Positions 25,085-34,119 of a DNA stretch of 43,719 bases are shown one piece after another; positions within the stretch are counted from its first letter, which is position 1; every line of letters starts with the position of its first letter. The position numbers and the translations under genes were made by a program. The notes under the pieces were generated by a model. That model searched no databases. It was not told where the DNA came from and worked only from the letters and a program-made list of their open reading frames with translations. Origin of the DNA: Lishizhenia tianjinensis (lineage in GTDB: Bacteria; Bacteroidota; Bacteroidia; Flavobacteriales_D; Crocinitomicaceae); assembly GCA_945902115.1 (NCBI GenBank), contig CAMDLY010000018.1:1-43719 (forward strand). Direction: 5' to 3'.

Positions 25085-27427
25085 ATGGCGATTATTGGAA
25101 AAATCCGTTCAAAATCTAGTTGGATTGTAGCAGTTTTGGGACTAGCTTTACTTGCATTCACCTTTGATTTATGGAAAGATGTATTCTTGAGTTGGTTTGG
25201 TAAGGCTCCTGTCAGCATAGGTACTGTGAAAGGTGAGGATGTTGATGGAATGAAATTCGAAGCGTTAAGACGTTACCAAAACGATAGATTTCTTCTACTT
25301 ACTGGTCGAAACCCACAAGAGAAGGAAATAGAATTTTGGTATGATGAAGCATGGAAAAGATTTACTGATTCCATTGTTTTGTCAAAAGAATACGAGGCCC
25401 TTGGTATTGAAGTTTCTGAAATGGAATTAAATGCCTACTTCAATGCTACAAATGGCTTCAAAGGTCTACCAGACCTAGTTAGTTTAGAGGCAAATCCTCA
25501 AAATAATAATGGACAGCCACAACAAATTTTACCCTCCGTTTTTAAAGATAAAACAACAAATACGTATACTCAAAAGTCGGTTTCTGAAGGAAAAGAAGTG
25601 TTAAAAAAATTGAAAGCGGATAAAACGGAACAAGGACAAAAACTTTGGTCCATTTTTCAAAACGAATACAAACAACTGAGAGTTCGTGAAAAATATATGC
25701 AAGTATTGACTCAAGGAATATATACGACGAAACTAGAGCTTGAGGACAGAGTAGAATCTAAGTCAACAACTAAAAATGTATCTTATATCCTACGAAATTT
25801 TAACGAAATACCTGACGAACAAGTGAAAGTTAGTGATAATGAGCTCAAAGCATATTTCGAGAAACATAAGGGCGACCTGAAATATCAAGTTGAAAAAGCT
25901 AATCGCGAATTACGCGTTGTTTCACTGAACATTGTTCCTTCCGGAAGCGATTCTTCAGCTTTCAATAAAGATATTGCGAAAATTAAGAGTTCATGGTTAA
26001 AATCGAAATCCGATTCAGCCTTTGTAATGAGAAACTCTGATAGAGCTTTTTATTTTAACGATAAAAGAGCTACCGCGGTGCCCGAGGGAAGTGAAAAAGC
26101 ACAAATGGGTTACCAAACCTTTCCAGTAGATTATGATTTAATTTTTAAAAGTGCTAAAATTGATTCAGTTGTTGGGCCATATAAATCTCAAGGATTTATG
26201 AATATTTCAAAAGTAGTAGGATTTACTCCTTCCAAAATAAAAGTGCGTCATATATTTATTTCAACGGCAGGTTTAGATGCCAAAGCATCAAAACCGAAAA
26301 AAACTTTGGCCGACAGTTTATCGAAAATGGTGAATCCAAGTAATTTCGCACAATTTGTTACTAAATATTCTGACGATCAAAAATCTAAAGCTGATAGTGG
26401 CTTGATAAAGGTCCCAATGAATAATAATGTGCCTTCTGGAGATCTAATTTCAGGAGATATCATTGTTTTAGGATACGATAAATTATTGGCCGATTATTGT
26501 GAAACAGGAAAAGTGGGGGAAATCACAAAAATTGAAACACCAGCAGGCATTCATATAGTACAAATAATGGAGCGTGACGAGAATAAATTCCCTTTACTGG
26601 TAACGATTTCAAAAACGTTTGAGCCTTCGAAAGAGACGTATCAAAATAAAGAAGATGAAGCCTATAACTTATTAACCAAACTTTCAGACGCCGTCTCTAA
26701 GGAATCTTCGAATGAGAAAAAAATTGAAAAGTTTAGTCAGATGGTGCAGGAAGCAAGAAATTATGCACAACCAATTTCTATTGAGGACGATAATATCAGC
26801 TACACTAAAAATCCAAATCTTTACAGTTTTCAGGAGTCAACTACCACAAATAAACTCATAGAATTAGCTTATGGAGGTGGTGGTGTCGGTAGTTTTGACG
26901 AATATCCAGTACTTGACGGTGATAGATATGTTATCGCAATGCTTTCAGCTATTAAACCAAAAGGAGAACAAGCCTATGTCGATGTTAAACAAACTATGGA
27001 AACGGAACTCATAAAAGAAAAGAAAGCAAAACTATTGAAAGCTCAACTGGCCCTATCTGGTAAAACGGTTTCAGAAATAGTAACGAAAAGTGGTAACGCT
27101 TTGTTAGCTACTGTTGCTGACGTTTCTTTCAGTGGTGGAACGGGTGGCGCACTAGACAGCGAACCTGAAGTGGTAGGCGCTATTTTTGGTGGATTAAAAG
27201 ACGGGGCATCTACACTTCCTATAGTGGGAAATAACGGAGTATATATGGTTCAGTTGAACAAAACTTCTAAAAATCCTATTGCAGCGAATTACAAATCTGA
27301 GAAGGAAAACCTTATTCGAGAAAATCAAGTAGCTATCGATTACCGAGCCATTCAAGGACTAAGAAAATTGAGTGATATTAAAGACCGTAGGGCTCTAGTT
27401 GACTTGAAATTATATAAAAACGATTAG
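25085..27427 (+). CDS. ppiD: PpiD-like membrane-anchored periplasmic chaperone / peptidyl-prolyl isomerase
   Basis: 780 residues. One N-terminal membrane anchor (residues about 12-31, WIVAVLGLALLAFTFDLW) after a short positive cytoplasmic start (MAIIGKIRSKSS), then a SurA-N-like helical region, and a parvulin domain at about residues 380-500 beginning KIKVRHIFIST and ending TPAGIHIVQIMER. A C-terminal helical half follows (second parvulin-like region degenerate). This order matches PpiD, which assists folding of proteins leaving the Sec translocon into the periplasm, including outer-membrane proteins such as the barrels encoded nearby. Own TATCTTCG element. Its stop nearly coincides with the start of the cyclo-ligase gene. 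Bacteroidota sequences are diverged, so orthology to E. coli PpiD is likely but not proven. Confidence 0.85.
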   Translation: MAIIGKIRSKSSWIVAVLGLALLAFTFDLWKDVFLSWFGKAPVSIGTVKGEDVDGMKFEALRRYQNDRFLLLTGRNPQEKEIEFWYDEAWKRFTDSIVLSKEYEALGIEVSEMELNAYFNATNGFKGLPDLVSLEANPQNNNGQPQQILPSVFKDKTTNTYTQKSVSEGKEVLKKLKADKTEQGQKLWSIFQNEYKQLRVREKYMQVLTQGIYTTKLELEDRVESKSTTKNVSYILRNFNEIPDEQVKVSDNELKAYFEKHKGDLKYQVEKANRELRVVSLNIVPSGSDSSAFNKDIAKIKSSWLKSKSDSAFVMRNSDRAFYFNDKRATAVPEGSEKAQMGYQTFPVDYDLIFKSAKIDSVVGPYKSQGFMNISKVVGFTPSKIKVRHIFISTAGLDAKASKPKKTLADSLSKMVNPSNFAQFVTKYSDDQKSKADSGLIKVPMNNNVPSGDLISGDIIVLGYDKLLADYCETGKVGEITKIETPAGIHIVQIMERDENKFPLLVTISKTFEPSKETYQNKEDEAYNLLTKLSDAVSKESSNEKKIEKFSQMVQEARNYAQPISIEDDNISYTKNPNLYSFQESTTTNKLIELAYGGGGVGSFDEYPVLDGDRYVIAMLSAIKPKGEQAYVDVKQTMETELIKEKKAKLLKAQLALSGKTVSEIVTKSGNALLATVADVSFSGGTGGALDSEPEVVGAIFGGLKDGASTLPIVGNNGVYMVQLNKTSKNPIAANYKSEKENLIRENQVAIDYRAIQGLRKLSDIKDRRALVDLKLYKND

Positions 27428-27428
27428 T

Positions 27429-27995
27429 CTGACTAAAAATAAAGTAAGAGAGAGGTTTAAAGTTTTACGGCATCGCCTGTCAGCCGAACAGAACAATTAT
27501 TTATCTCAACTTACCATAATAAACTTAATTAGGGATATTTCTTTCAAAGGAAAGACAGTTGCTTTTTTTCTCCCTATAAGTCATCATGGCGAATTCGATA
27601 CTTTCTCGCTAATTAAACACGCTCAAGAGCAGCAGGCAAAATTATGTTTTCCAAAAACTAATTTATCAACTTGGGAAATTAGTTTTTTCCAATTAGACGA
27701 TTTAACCCAAACCTCGGTCAATGCAATAGGAATAACGGAGCCGAATTCAGACGTGTTGACGGAGCCTCAGACTATTGATATATTTATCACTCCTCTATTA
27801 GCGCATGATAGTCGCGGTTTTCGAATTGGTTATGGAAAAGGGTGCTACGATCGATATTTTACTCAATGTAATCATACCCATAGGAAAGTAGGCCTTACTG
27901 TATTTGACCAACCAACAGAATTTGAATGTGTGGATAAAACAGATGCAAAACTAGATGTTTGTTATACCCCATTTTCAACGTATATTTTTAAATAA
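27429..27995 (+). CDS. 5-formyltetrahydrofolate cyclo-ligase with non-canonical start
   Basis: 188 residues if started at CTG 27429. The enzyme converts 5-formyl-THF to 5,10-methenyl-THF with ATP. Reading upstream of the GTG at 27753 in frame gives a full family protein: LTKNKVRERFKVLRHRLS (usual start is M-T-K with the Arg/Lys-rich ATP-binding helix), FFLPISHHGEFDT, CFPK, GITEP, then TPLLAHDSRGFRIGYGKGCYDR with the phosphate loop at residues 134-142. There is no in-frame ATG, GTG or TTG before the GTG at 27753, which is in the middle of the domain; an in-frame TGA lies at 27405. CTG at 27429 aligns best with family starts; ATT at 27423 is the alternative. It begins one base after the upstream stop, so translational coupling could aid initiation. 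Confidence 0.8.
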   Translation: MTKNKVRERFKVLRHRLSAEQNNYLSQLTIINLIRDISFKGKTVAFFLPISHHGEFDTFSLIKHAQEQQAKLCFPKTNLSTWEISFFQLDDLTQTSVNAIGITEPNSDVLTEPQTIDIFITPLLAHDSRGFRIGYGKGCYDRYFTQCNHTHRKVGLTVFDQPTEFECVDKTDAKLDVCYTPFSTYIFK

Positions 27996-28061
27996 CGAGT
28001 GTTTTTAAGGATTTCTGTGAACCCCTATAATTTGGTCCACGTTTAGTTAATTGCACGAAGA

Positions 28062-28081
28062 ATTTCAAGAATTCTTGAAAT
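28062..28081. terminator. Perfect 20-bp palindrome between convergent genes
   Basis: ATTTCAAGAA followed by its reverse complement, forming an 8-bp stem with an AATT loop. It sits 66 bases after the cyclo-ligase stop and four bases after the stop of the convergent gene. There is no U tract on either strand, so bidirectional termination is plausible but not typical; a protein-binding site is the alternative. Confidence 0.35.
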
Positions 28082-28084
28082 AAA

Positions 28085-28465
28085 TTATTGAAGGAATTTA
28101 TCGTAAAAATCAGAATTAAGGTACATCTTCCCGTCTAATTCAATGTGTTGGATATCTAAGGCAGAGAAAAGGCGTAAAATCACCCTTCTCCCTTGCGCAT
28201 CTGATTGAATCATTTTGATAGATATTTCCTCCGTCTTTTCTGAGTACGAAGCAGAAAAATAAACCGTATAATACGAGGCAAGTTTGCTTACTTGCTCACT
28301 TGTCAGTCCAGCGACTTTAAATACGAAATCACCAATTTCTTTACTTTTTACAAATTGTTCCTGATTATTAAGTTTGGCAATTTTAGCTTCTTGACCAAAA
28401 GAAAGATTCATCCAAAGGCAAATTATAAAGAACAAAGAGGTTTTGAAGAGTGCGGCTATTTTCAT
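28085..28465 (-). CDS. Small exported protein, unknown function
   Basis: 126 residues from the ATG at 28465, which starts a clear signal peptide (MKIAALFKTSLFFIICLWMN to LSFGQ). An upstream start (28543) would put 26 odd residues before the signal and overlap rnhB, so it is rejected. The mature ~100 residues contain ISIKMIQSDAQGRRVILRLFSALDIQHIELDG, a beta-rich pattern, and no Cys. No recognised domain. Divergent from rnhB with 44 bases between starts. A TACATTTA sequence on the minus strand (28479-28486) could be the -7 element. Confidence 0.7.
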   Translation of the reverse strand: MKIAALFKTSLFFIICLWMNLSFGQEAKIAKLNNQEQFVKSKEIGDFVFKVAGLTSEQVSKLASYYTVYFSASYSEKTEEISIKMIQSDAQGRRVILRLFSALDIQHIELDGKMYLNSDFYDKFLQ

Positions 28466-28509
28466 GTCAATTTTTTCATAAATGTAGAAAAAATTCTCAA
28501 TTTTAGAAA

Positions 28510-29121
28510 ATGAAAGAATTGAGAGCATATCTAAATACTCCAAATTTAGAGGTGGGATGCGATGAGGCGGGAAGGGGTTGCTTGGCTGGGCCTGTTGTTG
28601 CAGCAGCAGTGATACTAAATCCAGAGGTAATAATTGATGGCCTGAATGATTCTAAAAAAATTAACGAGAAAAATAGAAAATTGCTTTCAGACGAAATAAA
28701 GAGTAAAGCAGCGCATTTTTCTATAATTTTTGTTGATAATAATCGTATTGATGAGATAAACATTTTAAATGCAAGCATCGAGGCTATGCACCTCTGTATA
28801 TCCGATTTAACGATAATTCCAAATCACATTATCGTTGATGGCAATAGATTTAAGCCGTACGGAGAAATTCCTTACACTACCATAGTAAAGGGTGATGAAA
28901 AATTCCAAAGTATTGCTGCAGCATCTATACTTGCAAAAACAGCACGAGATGCATACATGTTGGAAAAGCACCTGTCTTTTCCTTTTTATGATTGGAAAAA
29001 TAATAAGGGATATCCAACTATAAATCATAAAAGGGCTATTGAAAAATTTGGATTATCACCTTTGCATCGTCTAACTTTTAAAAATTCTCTAACTGCCAAA
29101 CAGCTTAGACTTTTTGAGTAA
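28510..29121 (+). CDS. rnhB: Ribonuclease HII
   Basis: 203 residues, normal. RNase HII cuts the RNA strand of RNA-DNA hybrids and single ribonucleotides in DNA. Catalytic residues visible: Asp and Glu of CDEAGRG near residue 17-23 (with GCLAGPVV following), the DSKKINEKNR motif near 45, the NHIIVDGN Asp near 108-112, and the KTARDAYM region with Asp; GYPTINHKRAIEKFG forms the C-terminal part. The ATG at 28510 fits the family start. Divergent from the small exported gene; the next plus-strand gene has its own promoter. Confidence 0.96.
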   Translation: MKELRAYLNTPNLEVGCDEAGRGCLAGPVVAAAVILNPEVIIDGLNDSKKINEKNRKLLSDEIKSKAAHFSIIFVDNNRIDEINILNASIEAMHLCISDLTIIPNHIIVDGNRFKPYGEIPYTTIVKGDEKFQSIAAASILAKTARDAYMLEKHLSFPFYDWKNNKGYPTINHKRAIEKFGLSPLHRLTFKNSLTAKQLRLFE

Positions 29122-29150
29122 ACAACGAGTTGTTGATTTAAAAATTCTTT
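29121..29150 (+). terminator. Weak possible terminator after rnhB
   Basis: AACAA (29121-29125) and TTGTT (29130-29134) around CGAG, followed by a T-rich stretch near 29146-29151. Stem is short and A/T-rich, overlapping the stop codon, so the call is weak. Confidence 0.2.
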
Positions 29151-29177
29151 TTCTTCGTATACCGCAAAAAACCGATT

Positions 29178-29185
29178 TACTTTTG
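29178..29185 (+). promoter_or_regulatory. -7 element of the 710-residue protein gene
   Basis: TACTTTTG, exact to TAnnTTTG, eight bases before the ATG at 29194. It would drive both that gene and the following DUF5723 gene. Confidence 0.45.
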
Positions 29186-29193
29186 AGGTTGAT

Positions 29194-31326
29194 ATGAAGA
29201 GTCGGATTTTTTTACTAGCCATCATCATTGTTTGCCTCTCATGGATCGCTTATGTTTCCTATGATATTGTATCTAAGCAAAATGCAATTAATTTCACTGA
29301 GTACTTTTCTGCGGAAGATGGGAGAGTTGTTGTTATTCATCATGCCGACGAGGTAAATTGGCAAGAGAATAACCTTCAAGCTTTGGCAGAAAATAGACAA
29401 ATCATTGAGTCTATAAAACAAAAAATGCCACAGAGCGCCTCTGTCTTTATCAGTGAAAAGAGATCATTATTAGTTATCCAAAAAGCAGACAATTGGAGAC
29501 GTGAGGAGGTTAATCAATTATTTACGTCGGGTATTTTTCCCTTTGAAATGAAAGGTTCAAATAGATTTACTTTTGGAAAATATTCAGGTGTTGTGTCAGA
29601 TAACCAAATTTTGCTCCATAAACTAGATAATCTGACATTATCCGGAGTTCCATTGGAGCCCGACTCAAAGAGTAGTTTTTCTCTGATTTACTGGGAGAAT
29701 AATGACCTCATTTATGAGGATGTTTATTGCAGAAAGGATAAAAATATAACTTACAAAAGGTACCCAAATAACAAGGAATTAAAACAATCAATTGATGATA
29801 AACAAAAATTTTCAGGAAATATTCCCTCTAACTTTGACCGATACGAATTTTACAGTCTTGAAGAATTTGGAATTATTGATAGTTCGTTTTTAAAGACGGT
29901 CTTTAAGGAGATTATTTCAACTGGACTAGTAATTGTTGAAAAAGATGAGCAGAAAGTAGTGCTATTTGACTTTAAAGAAAACCAACTCCCTATTCAATCC
30001 ATTAATGAACGTTTTGGTTTTGAAGAAAATAATGAAGACTTTGCGGAATTTGATTCCTTGGTTTTTAGTACTAAAGTTGACACTTTGGGTCGAAAATTAT
30101 ATGTGGCACAATTTGAGGATTTTGGTGTGATATCCTATGATAAGTCATACTTTGATGAGGTGGTTACAGATGTTAATTTGGGAAAGTCACTGTCCATGGA
30201 TTCAAAGAAGATGGATCAACTCTACGGCGATTTACCTTTGAATGTCTCTGTAAGGATTGTAGATAGTGTGATGTGCTTTGCTAAAACACATGTCGGCAAT
30301 CAAACCATTGAAACCATAGTTAAAAGAAAGTCTCTGCTCTCTAATGAATCTTTGAAGGATGTCAAAGATTATTTCTCTATGAATCCTGGTGAAAGAGTAC
30401 TAGGATTTGGTTCTTTTGACGAAAGAGGAAATTGCATGGTATTCACAGAATCAAAAAAATTACATGGTTACCTGAATGGATTAAAAAAGTGGACACAAGA
30501 CCTCTCGGAAATACCTTCTTCCATTGAATTAAGTCTTTGTAGGAAGTACCTCATTGTGAATTTGGCAAATGAAGCTCGAATATATCCAAAAAACGGCACC
30601 TTGCTAGCTACACTTCCTAAATCGCCATTAATTGAACCCGTCATTATTAGTATGAATGGTATTGATATTGCCTTTACTGTTAATGGCCAGAAATTTATTG
30701 AATATCAATTGAACGGGGTCGTAAATAAGCAATTCGTTATAAATGAAATTATAAATGAAGTGGTTTATTCAAAAGAACTAGGAAAAGTTTTGTTACTCAC
30801 AAATACAGGATATTATTCGTACGATCCAAGAACCAAGAAGTCACCCAAGAAATTAGAACTGGGAAAAACATTCACCTCTCTAGGCAGAAATGCAAGTAAT
30901 TGCCTTGTTCATCAACAAGGAAATTCACTGACTTGGCTCAACTACAGCAATGGACAGCTTAAATCAATCGCTATTCCAAACGTGAAGATTCACGACATTT
31001 TAGAAACCCCTCAAGGTGCCGCAATAGTTATTTCCTCCGGCAATTCTATTCAAGCGATTTTGGTAGATGGTCAATTACTCTGGAAGCAAACTTTTGAAGG
31101 CACTGAAATTAGCAAAATTATAACGGGAAGAAATTCAAAAGGCATTTCTATACTCTGTGTACTCGATGCTCTTGAAAATCAATCATATATTCTTGATGCG
31201 AAGGGTGCATGGTTGTCACAAAATACTTTGCATGCAGAAAAGGATATAAAAATCACTACTTTTGGTGCTGACGGATATTCCATTAGTACATTTTTAGGAT
31301 CCTACGTCGTTCAATATAACCGATAA
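29194..31326 (+). CDS. Anchored periplasmic protein of unknown function (710 aa)
   Basis: One N-terminal hydrophobic anchor (residues about 4-26, IFLLAIIIVCLSWIAYVSYDIV) and a long soluble periplasmic part. The first ~330 residues are mixed alpha/beta with FPFEMKGSNRFTFGKYSGVVSDNQILLHK. The last ~270 residues show short repeats resembling beta-propeller blades (KVLLLTNTGYYSYDPRT, NSLTWLNYSNGQLKSIAIP, ISILCVLDALENQSYILDAKGAWL). I do not recognise the family as a whole. The gene ends five bases before the DUF5723-OmpA gene, strongly suggesting one operon; a role in the envelope together with that protein is inferred from position alone. Confidence 0.7.
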   Translation: MKSRIFLLAIIIVCLSWIAYVSYDIVSKQNAINFTEYFSAEDGRVVVIHHADEVNWQENNLQALAENRQIIESIKQKMPQSASVFISEKRSLLVIQKADNWRREEVNQLFTSGIFPFEMKGSNRFTFGKYSGVVSDNQILLHKLDNLTLSGVPLEPDSKSSFSLIYWENNDLIYEDVYCRKDKNITYKRYPNNKELKQSIDDKQKFSGNIPSNFDRYEFYSLEEFGIIDSSFLKTVFKEIISTGLVIVEKDEQKVVLFDFKENQLPIQSINERFGFEENNEDFAEFDSLVFSTKVDTLGRKLYVAQFEDFGVISYDKSYFDEVVTDVNLGKSLSMDSKKMDQLYGDLPLNVSVRIVDSVMCFAKTHVGNQTIETIVKRKSLLSNESLKDVKDYFSMNPGERVLGFGSFDERGNCMVFTESKKLHGYLNGLKKWTQDLSEIPSSIELSLCRKYLIVNLANEARIYPKNGTLLATLPKSPLIEPVIISMNGIDIAFTVNGQKFIEYQLNGVVNKQFVINEIINEVVYSKELGKVLLLTNTGYYSYDPRTKKSPKKLELGKTFTSLGRNASNCLVHQQGNSLTWLNYSNGQLKSIAIPNVKIHDILETPQGAAIVISSGNSIQAILVDGQLLWKQTFEGTEISKIITGRNSKGISILCVLDALENQSYILDAKGAWLSQNTLHAEKDIKITTFGADGYSISTFLGSYVVQYNR

Positions 31327-31331
31327 TTTAT

Positions 31332-33992
31332 ATGAAAAGAATATTCAATTTAGTTTTTTTATTTGCACTGACATTTGGAGCGAAAAGTCAAAATTATTTA
31401 GGTGTAAATACAAGCAATTATGCGGGTGTTATGGGTAACGATATAAATCCAGCCAGTTTTGTTGACGGGAGATTTAGCTTTGACTTAAACCTATTCAGCA
31501 CAAATGTTAATGTATATCAGAATTTTGGTTATTTCGATGCTAAGTATATGCGCGATGCACAAACTTCTAGATTCGGGGATAATTATTGGTGGATAAAATC
31601 ATTTGCTGACACTATTTTCGAGGGATGGGGTGCACAACCTTTTGAACAATTTAATTTGGAGCCATTCAGTGAAGGAATCATAAAGCACCTTTACGACACC
31701 CTTACTAAAAGTCCGCGAGGGATTTACATGAATTATCAATTCGACTTATTGAATTTTGCTTTTCACGTCACTCCTAAAATATCGCTTGGGTTTAATGCAA
31801 AATTAAGGTCTATTACAAATATTGACAATATGGACCCCAAGCTAGCTGTATTAGCAGAGTCCGGATTAGATACGAGTGATCTGTGGGGAAGAACCTTACC
31901 TGAGGAATTATTGAACTTGAATCATATGACATGGACAGAATATGGCTTGAATTATGGTCAAGTACTCAAGGATGAAAACGAGCACTTTTTAAAAGTAGGC
32001 GCGGACCTTAAATACATGCAGGGTTATACCGCAGCATACGTATATACCGACAACTTTAAGTATGGTCTCGTGGATGAAGATACCTCCTTCTTTTTGCAAG
32101 GGGATTTCGCCTATGGGTATTCAAATAATTTTGATAATCTTGTGGCTGGCGATATAGAAATGAATGCACTCGGTTTGCCCAGACCTTCTAGTCGGTCAGG
32201 TTATGGGGTTGATTTAGGGGTGGTTTATGAATGGAGACCGAAGTATAAAAAATATAAATTTGACATGGACGGAGAGTCAAATTTATGGATGAAAAACAAA
32301 AATAAATATGATCTACGCGTGGGCGCTTCTTTACTCGATTTAGGTGCTTTACGATTCACTAAAGGAGGTCTCAGCCGAGATTTTTCCGTTAATGTCAACA
32401 GAAAATTTGACCTGAATCAGTTCGAAACAGCAAATAGTCTTATAGGTTTCGACGAAATAATTGACTCCTTGATCACTTCATCTTTAGATCCCACGGAGTG
32501 GGTGGCAGGAGAACGTGATACTTCCTCAACTTTTTGGGTACAGACGCCATCTGCACTGAGCGTTCAAGTTGATTATCACATTTGGAAATACTTTTATGTC
32601 AATGCAACAGGAATGTTAAACTTGATTTCCCCGAAACGTCAAGCGAAAGTTAAAATGGCAAATCAATTCAGTATCACTCCAAGTTTTGATTATGCTTGGT
32701 TTGGTATTCACTTACCAATATCTATGAATGAATACTCGGGTTTTAAAGCTGGAATTGCTACTAGATTGGGTCCATTGACTGTAGGTATGACAGATTTCAG
32801 GACTTTATTTGCAAGAGGACAAGTGAGAGGGGTAGAATTTTACACGGGTGTTAGGATACCGGTCCTTTACGATGCAATTCGAGATATTGACGGAGATCAG
32901 GTATCAGATAAAAATGACGATTGCATCACCGAACCGGGGGTTTGGGCTTTTAAAGGCTGCCCTGATACAGACGGGGATGGTATCAAAGATACCGAGGACG
33001 AATGTAAAGATATTCCGGGCCCACTAGAATTTAAAGGATGCCCAGACAGAGATGGGGATAAAATTATTGATAAAAAAGATGATTGTCCGGATGATCCAGG
33101 GTTGAAAGAATTTAACGGTTGCCCGGATAAAGACGGAGATAAAGTAATTGACAAAAAAGACGATTGTCCGGATATTGCTGGAATTGTCAAACTTAACGGT
33201 TGTCCTGATCGCGATGGAGATGGAATTCGTGATATTGACGATGATTGTCCCGATAATCCAGGCCCAGAAAAATATAAAGGGTGTCCTGATTCTGATAACG
33301 ATGGAATCATAGACGTGAAAGATGCTTGTCCTAAAGATTCTGGTTCAGTAGAATACCAAGGGTGTCCGGATAAAGACAAAGATGGATTATTTGATTTTGT
33401 AGATGATTGCCCAGAGGTACCCGGCCCAACGGAAAACAAAGGTTGCCCTTGGCCTGATACAGATGGTGATGGATTGTTGGATAAAGATGATGAATGCCCT
33501 ACAAATCCTGGTCCGAAAGAGAATAAAGGCTGTCCTTATAAAGATACTGATGGCGACGGTTTATTGGATAAAGAAGACGATTGTCCGAATACCCCAGGAC
33601 CTAAGTCGAATAAAGGATGTCCAGTTATTGAAAAAGATATAATTGAGGTATTAAAGACTGCCTTTGATAATCTTGAGTTTGAAACAGCAAAAGATGAAAT
33701 TATAGATCCGTCAAAGCCTTCTTTAGATGAATTGGCTGAAGTGCTTAAAAAGAAACCAACATGGAAGCTAAAAATATCGGGTCATACAGACAATGTTGGA
33801 GATGATAATGGCAATTTAGTGCTGTCCAAGAAACGCGCTGAGGCATTAAGGAATTACTTGGTGTTGAGTGGAATTGAAGAGAGTAGATTAGTAGTTGAAT
33901 ATTTTGGGGAGACAAAACCAATCGCAACCAACGATACACCAGAAGGAAGACAGAAAAACCGAAGGGTTGAAATGAAGATTTTTTTCGATTAA
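31332..33992 (+). CDS. DUF5723-type barrel with nine TSP3 repeats and OmpA C-terminal domain
   Basis: 886 residues. Signal peptide 1-19 (ending GAKSQ). Residues about 20-515 are a DUF5723-type outer-membrane barrel (opening NYLGVNTSNYAGVMGNDINPASFVDGRFSFDLNL). From residue 518 to about 764 come nine thrombospondin type 3 Ca-binding repeats, each near DxDGDGIxDxxDDCPxxPGxxxxxGCP, variants in repeats 1, 6 and 7 (for example DNDG, DKDG). The last ~120 residues are an OmpA-like peptidoglycan-binding domain with the SGHTDNVGDDNGNLVLSKKRAEALRNYL motif and NRRVEMKI end. Such proteins tie the outer membrane to the cell wall. Preceded by the 710-residue gene in one operon and followed by a strong terminator. 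Confidence 0.92.
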   Translation: MKRIFNLVFLFALTFGAKSQNYLGVNTSNYAGVMGNDINPASFVDGRFSFDLNLFSTNVNVYQNFGYFDAKYMRDAQTSRFGDNYWWIKSFADTIFEGWGAQPFEQFNLEPFSEGIIKHLYDTLTKSPRGIYMNYQFDLLNFAFHVTPKISLGFNAKLRSITNIDNMDPKLAVLAESGLDTSDLWGRTLPEELLNLNHMTWTEYGLNYGQVLKDENEHFLKVGADLKYMQGYTAAYVYTDNFKYGLVDEDTSFFLQGDFAYGYSNNFDNLVAGDIEMNALGLPRPSSRSGYGVDLGVVYEWRPKYKKYKFDMDGESNLWMKNKNKYDLRVGASLLDLGALRFTKGGLSRDFSVNVNRKFDLNQFETANSLIGFDEIIDSLITSSLDPTEWVAGERDTSSTFWVQTPSALSVQVDYHIWKYFYVNATGMLNLISPKRQAKVKMANQFSITPSFDYAWFGIHLPISMNEYSGFKAGIATRLGPLTVGMTDFRTLFARGQVRGVEFYTGVRIPVLYDAIRDIDGDQVSDKNDDCITEPGVWAFKGCPDTDGDGIKDTEDECKDIPGPLEFKGCPDRDGDKIIDKKDDCPDDPGLKEFNGCPDKDGDKVIDKKDDCPDIAGIVKLNGCPDRDGDGIRDIDDDCPDNPGPEKYKGCPDSDNDGIIDVKDACPKDSGSVEYQGCPDKDKDGLFDFVDDCPEVPGPTENKGCPWPDTDGDGLLDKDDECPTNPGPKENKGCPYKDTDGDGLLDKEDDCPNTPGPKSNKGCPVIEKDIIEVLKTAFDNLEFETAKDEIIDPSKPSLDELAEVLKKKPTWKLKISGHTDNVGDDNGNLVLSKKRAEALRNYLVLSGIEESRLVVEYFGETKPIATNDTPEGRQKNRRVEMKIFFD
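32883..33626 (+). repeat. Nine tandem TSP type 3 repeats (about 81 bp each)
   Basis: Each encoded unit of 27-29 residues holds Asp-rich calcium loops followed by a DDCP and a GCP. DNA copies are diverged, apart from repeats 8 and 9, which are most alike at protein level (TDGDGLLDK in both). Confidence 0.9.
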
Positions 33993-34013
33993 TTGAATAG
34001 ATAGTGTAAGATG

Positions 34014-34046
34014 AAAATGGAGCGTTAACCGCTCCATTTTTGTTTT
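34014..34046 (+). terminator. Strong Rho-independent terminator after the DUF5723-OmpA gene
   Basis: AAAATGGAGCG (34014-34024), loop TTAAC, and CGCTCCATTTT (34030-34040): an 11-bp perfect stem followed by TGTTTT. It ends the 29.2-34.0 kb operon. Confidence 0.9.
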
Positions 34047-34119
34047 ATGAAATTTCTTGTGTTAAAAAGTAAAGTACCATATAGAAAAACCAACACGTAT
34101 CTTCACGATTTTTGTAAAA

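Noticed and set aside
27408..27428. Programmed frameshift joining the PpiD-like protein to the cyclo-ligase
   Set aside because: It needs a +1 shift at the stop codon, with no supporting motif; a coupled non-AUG start is simpler.
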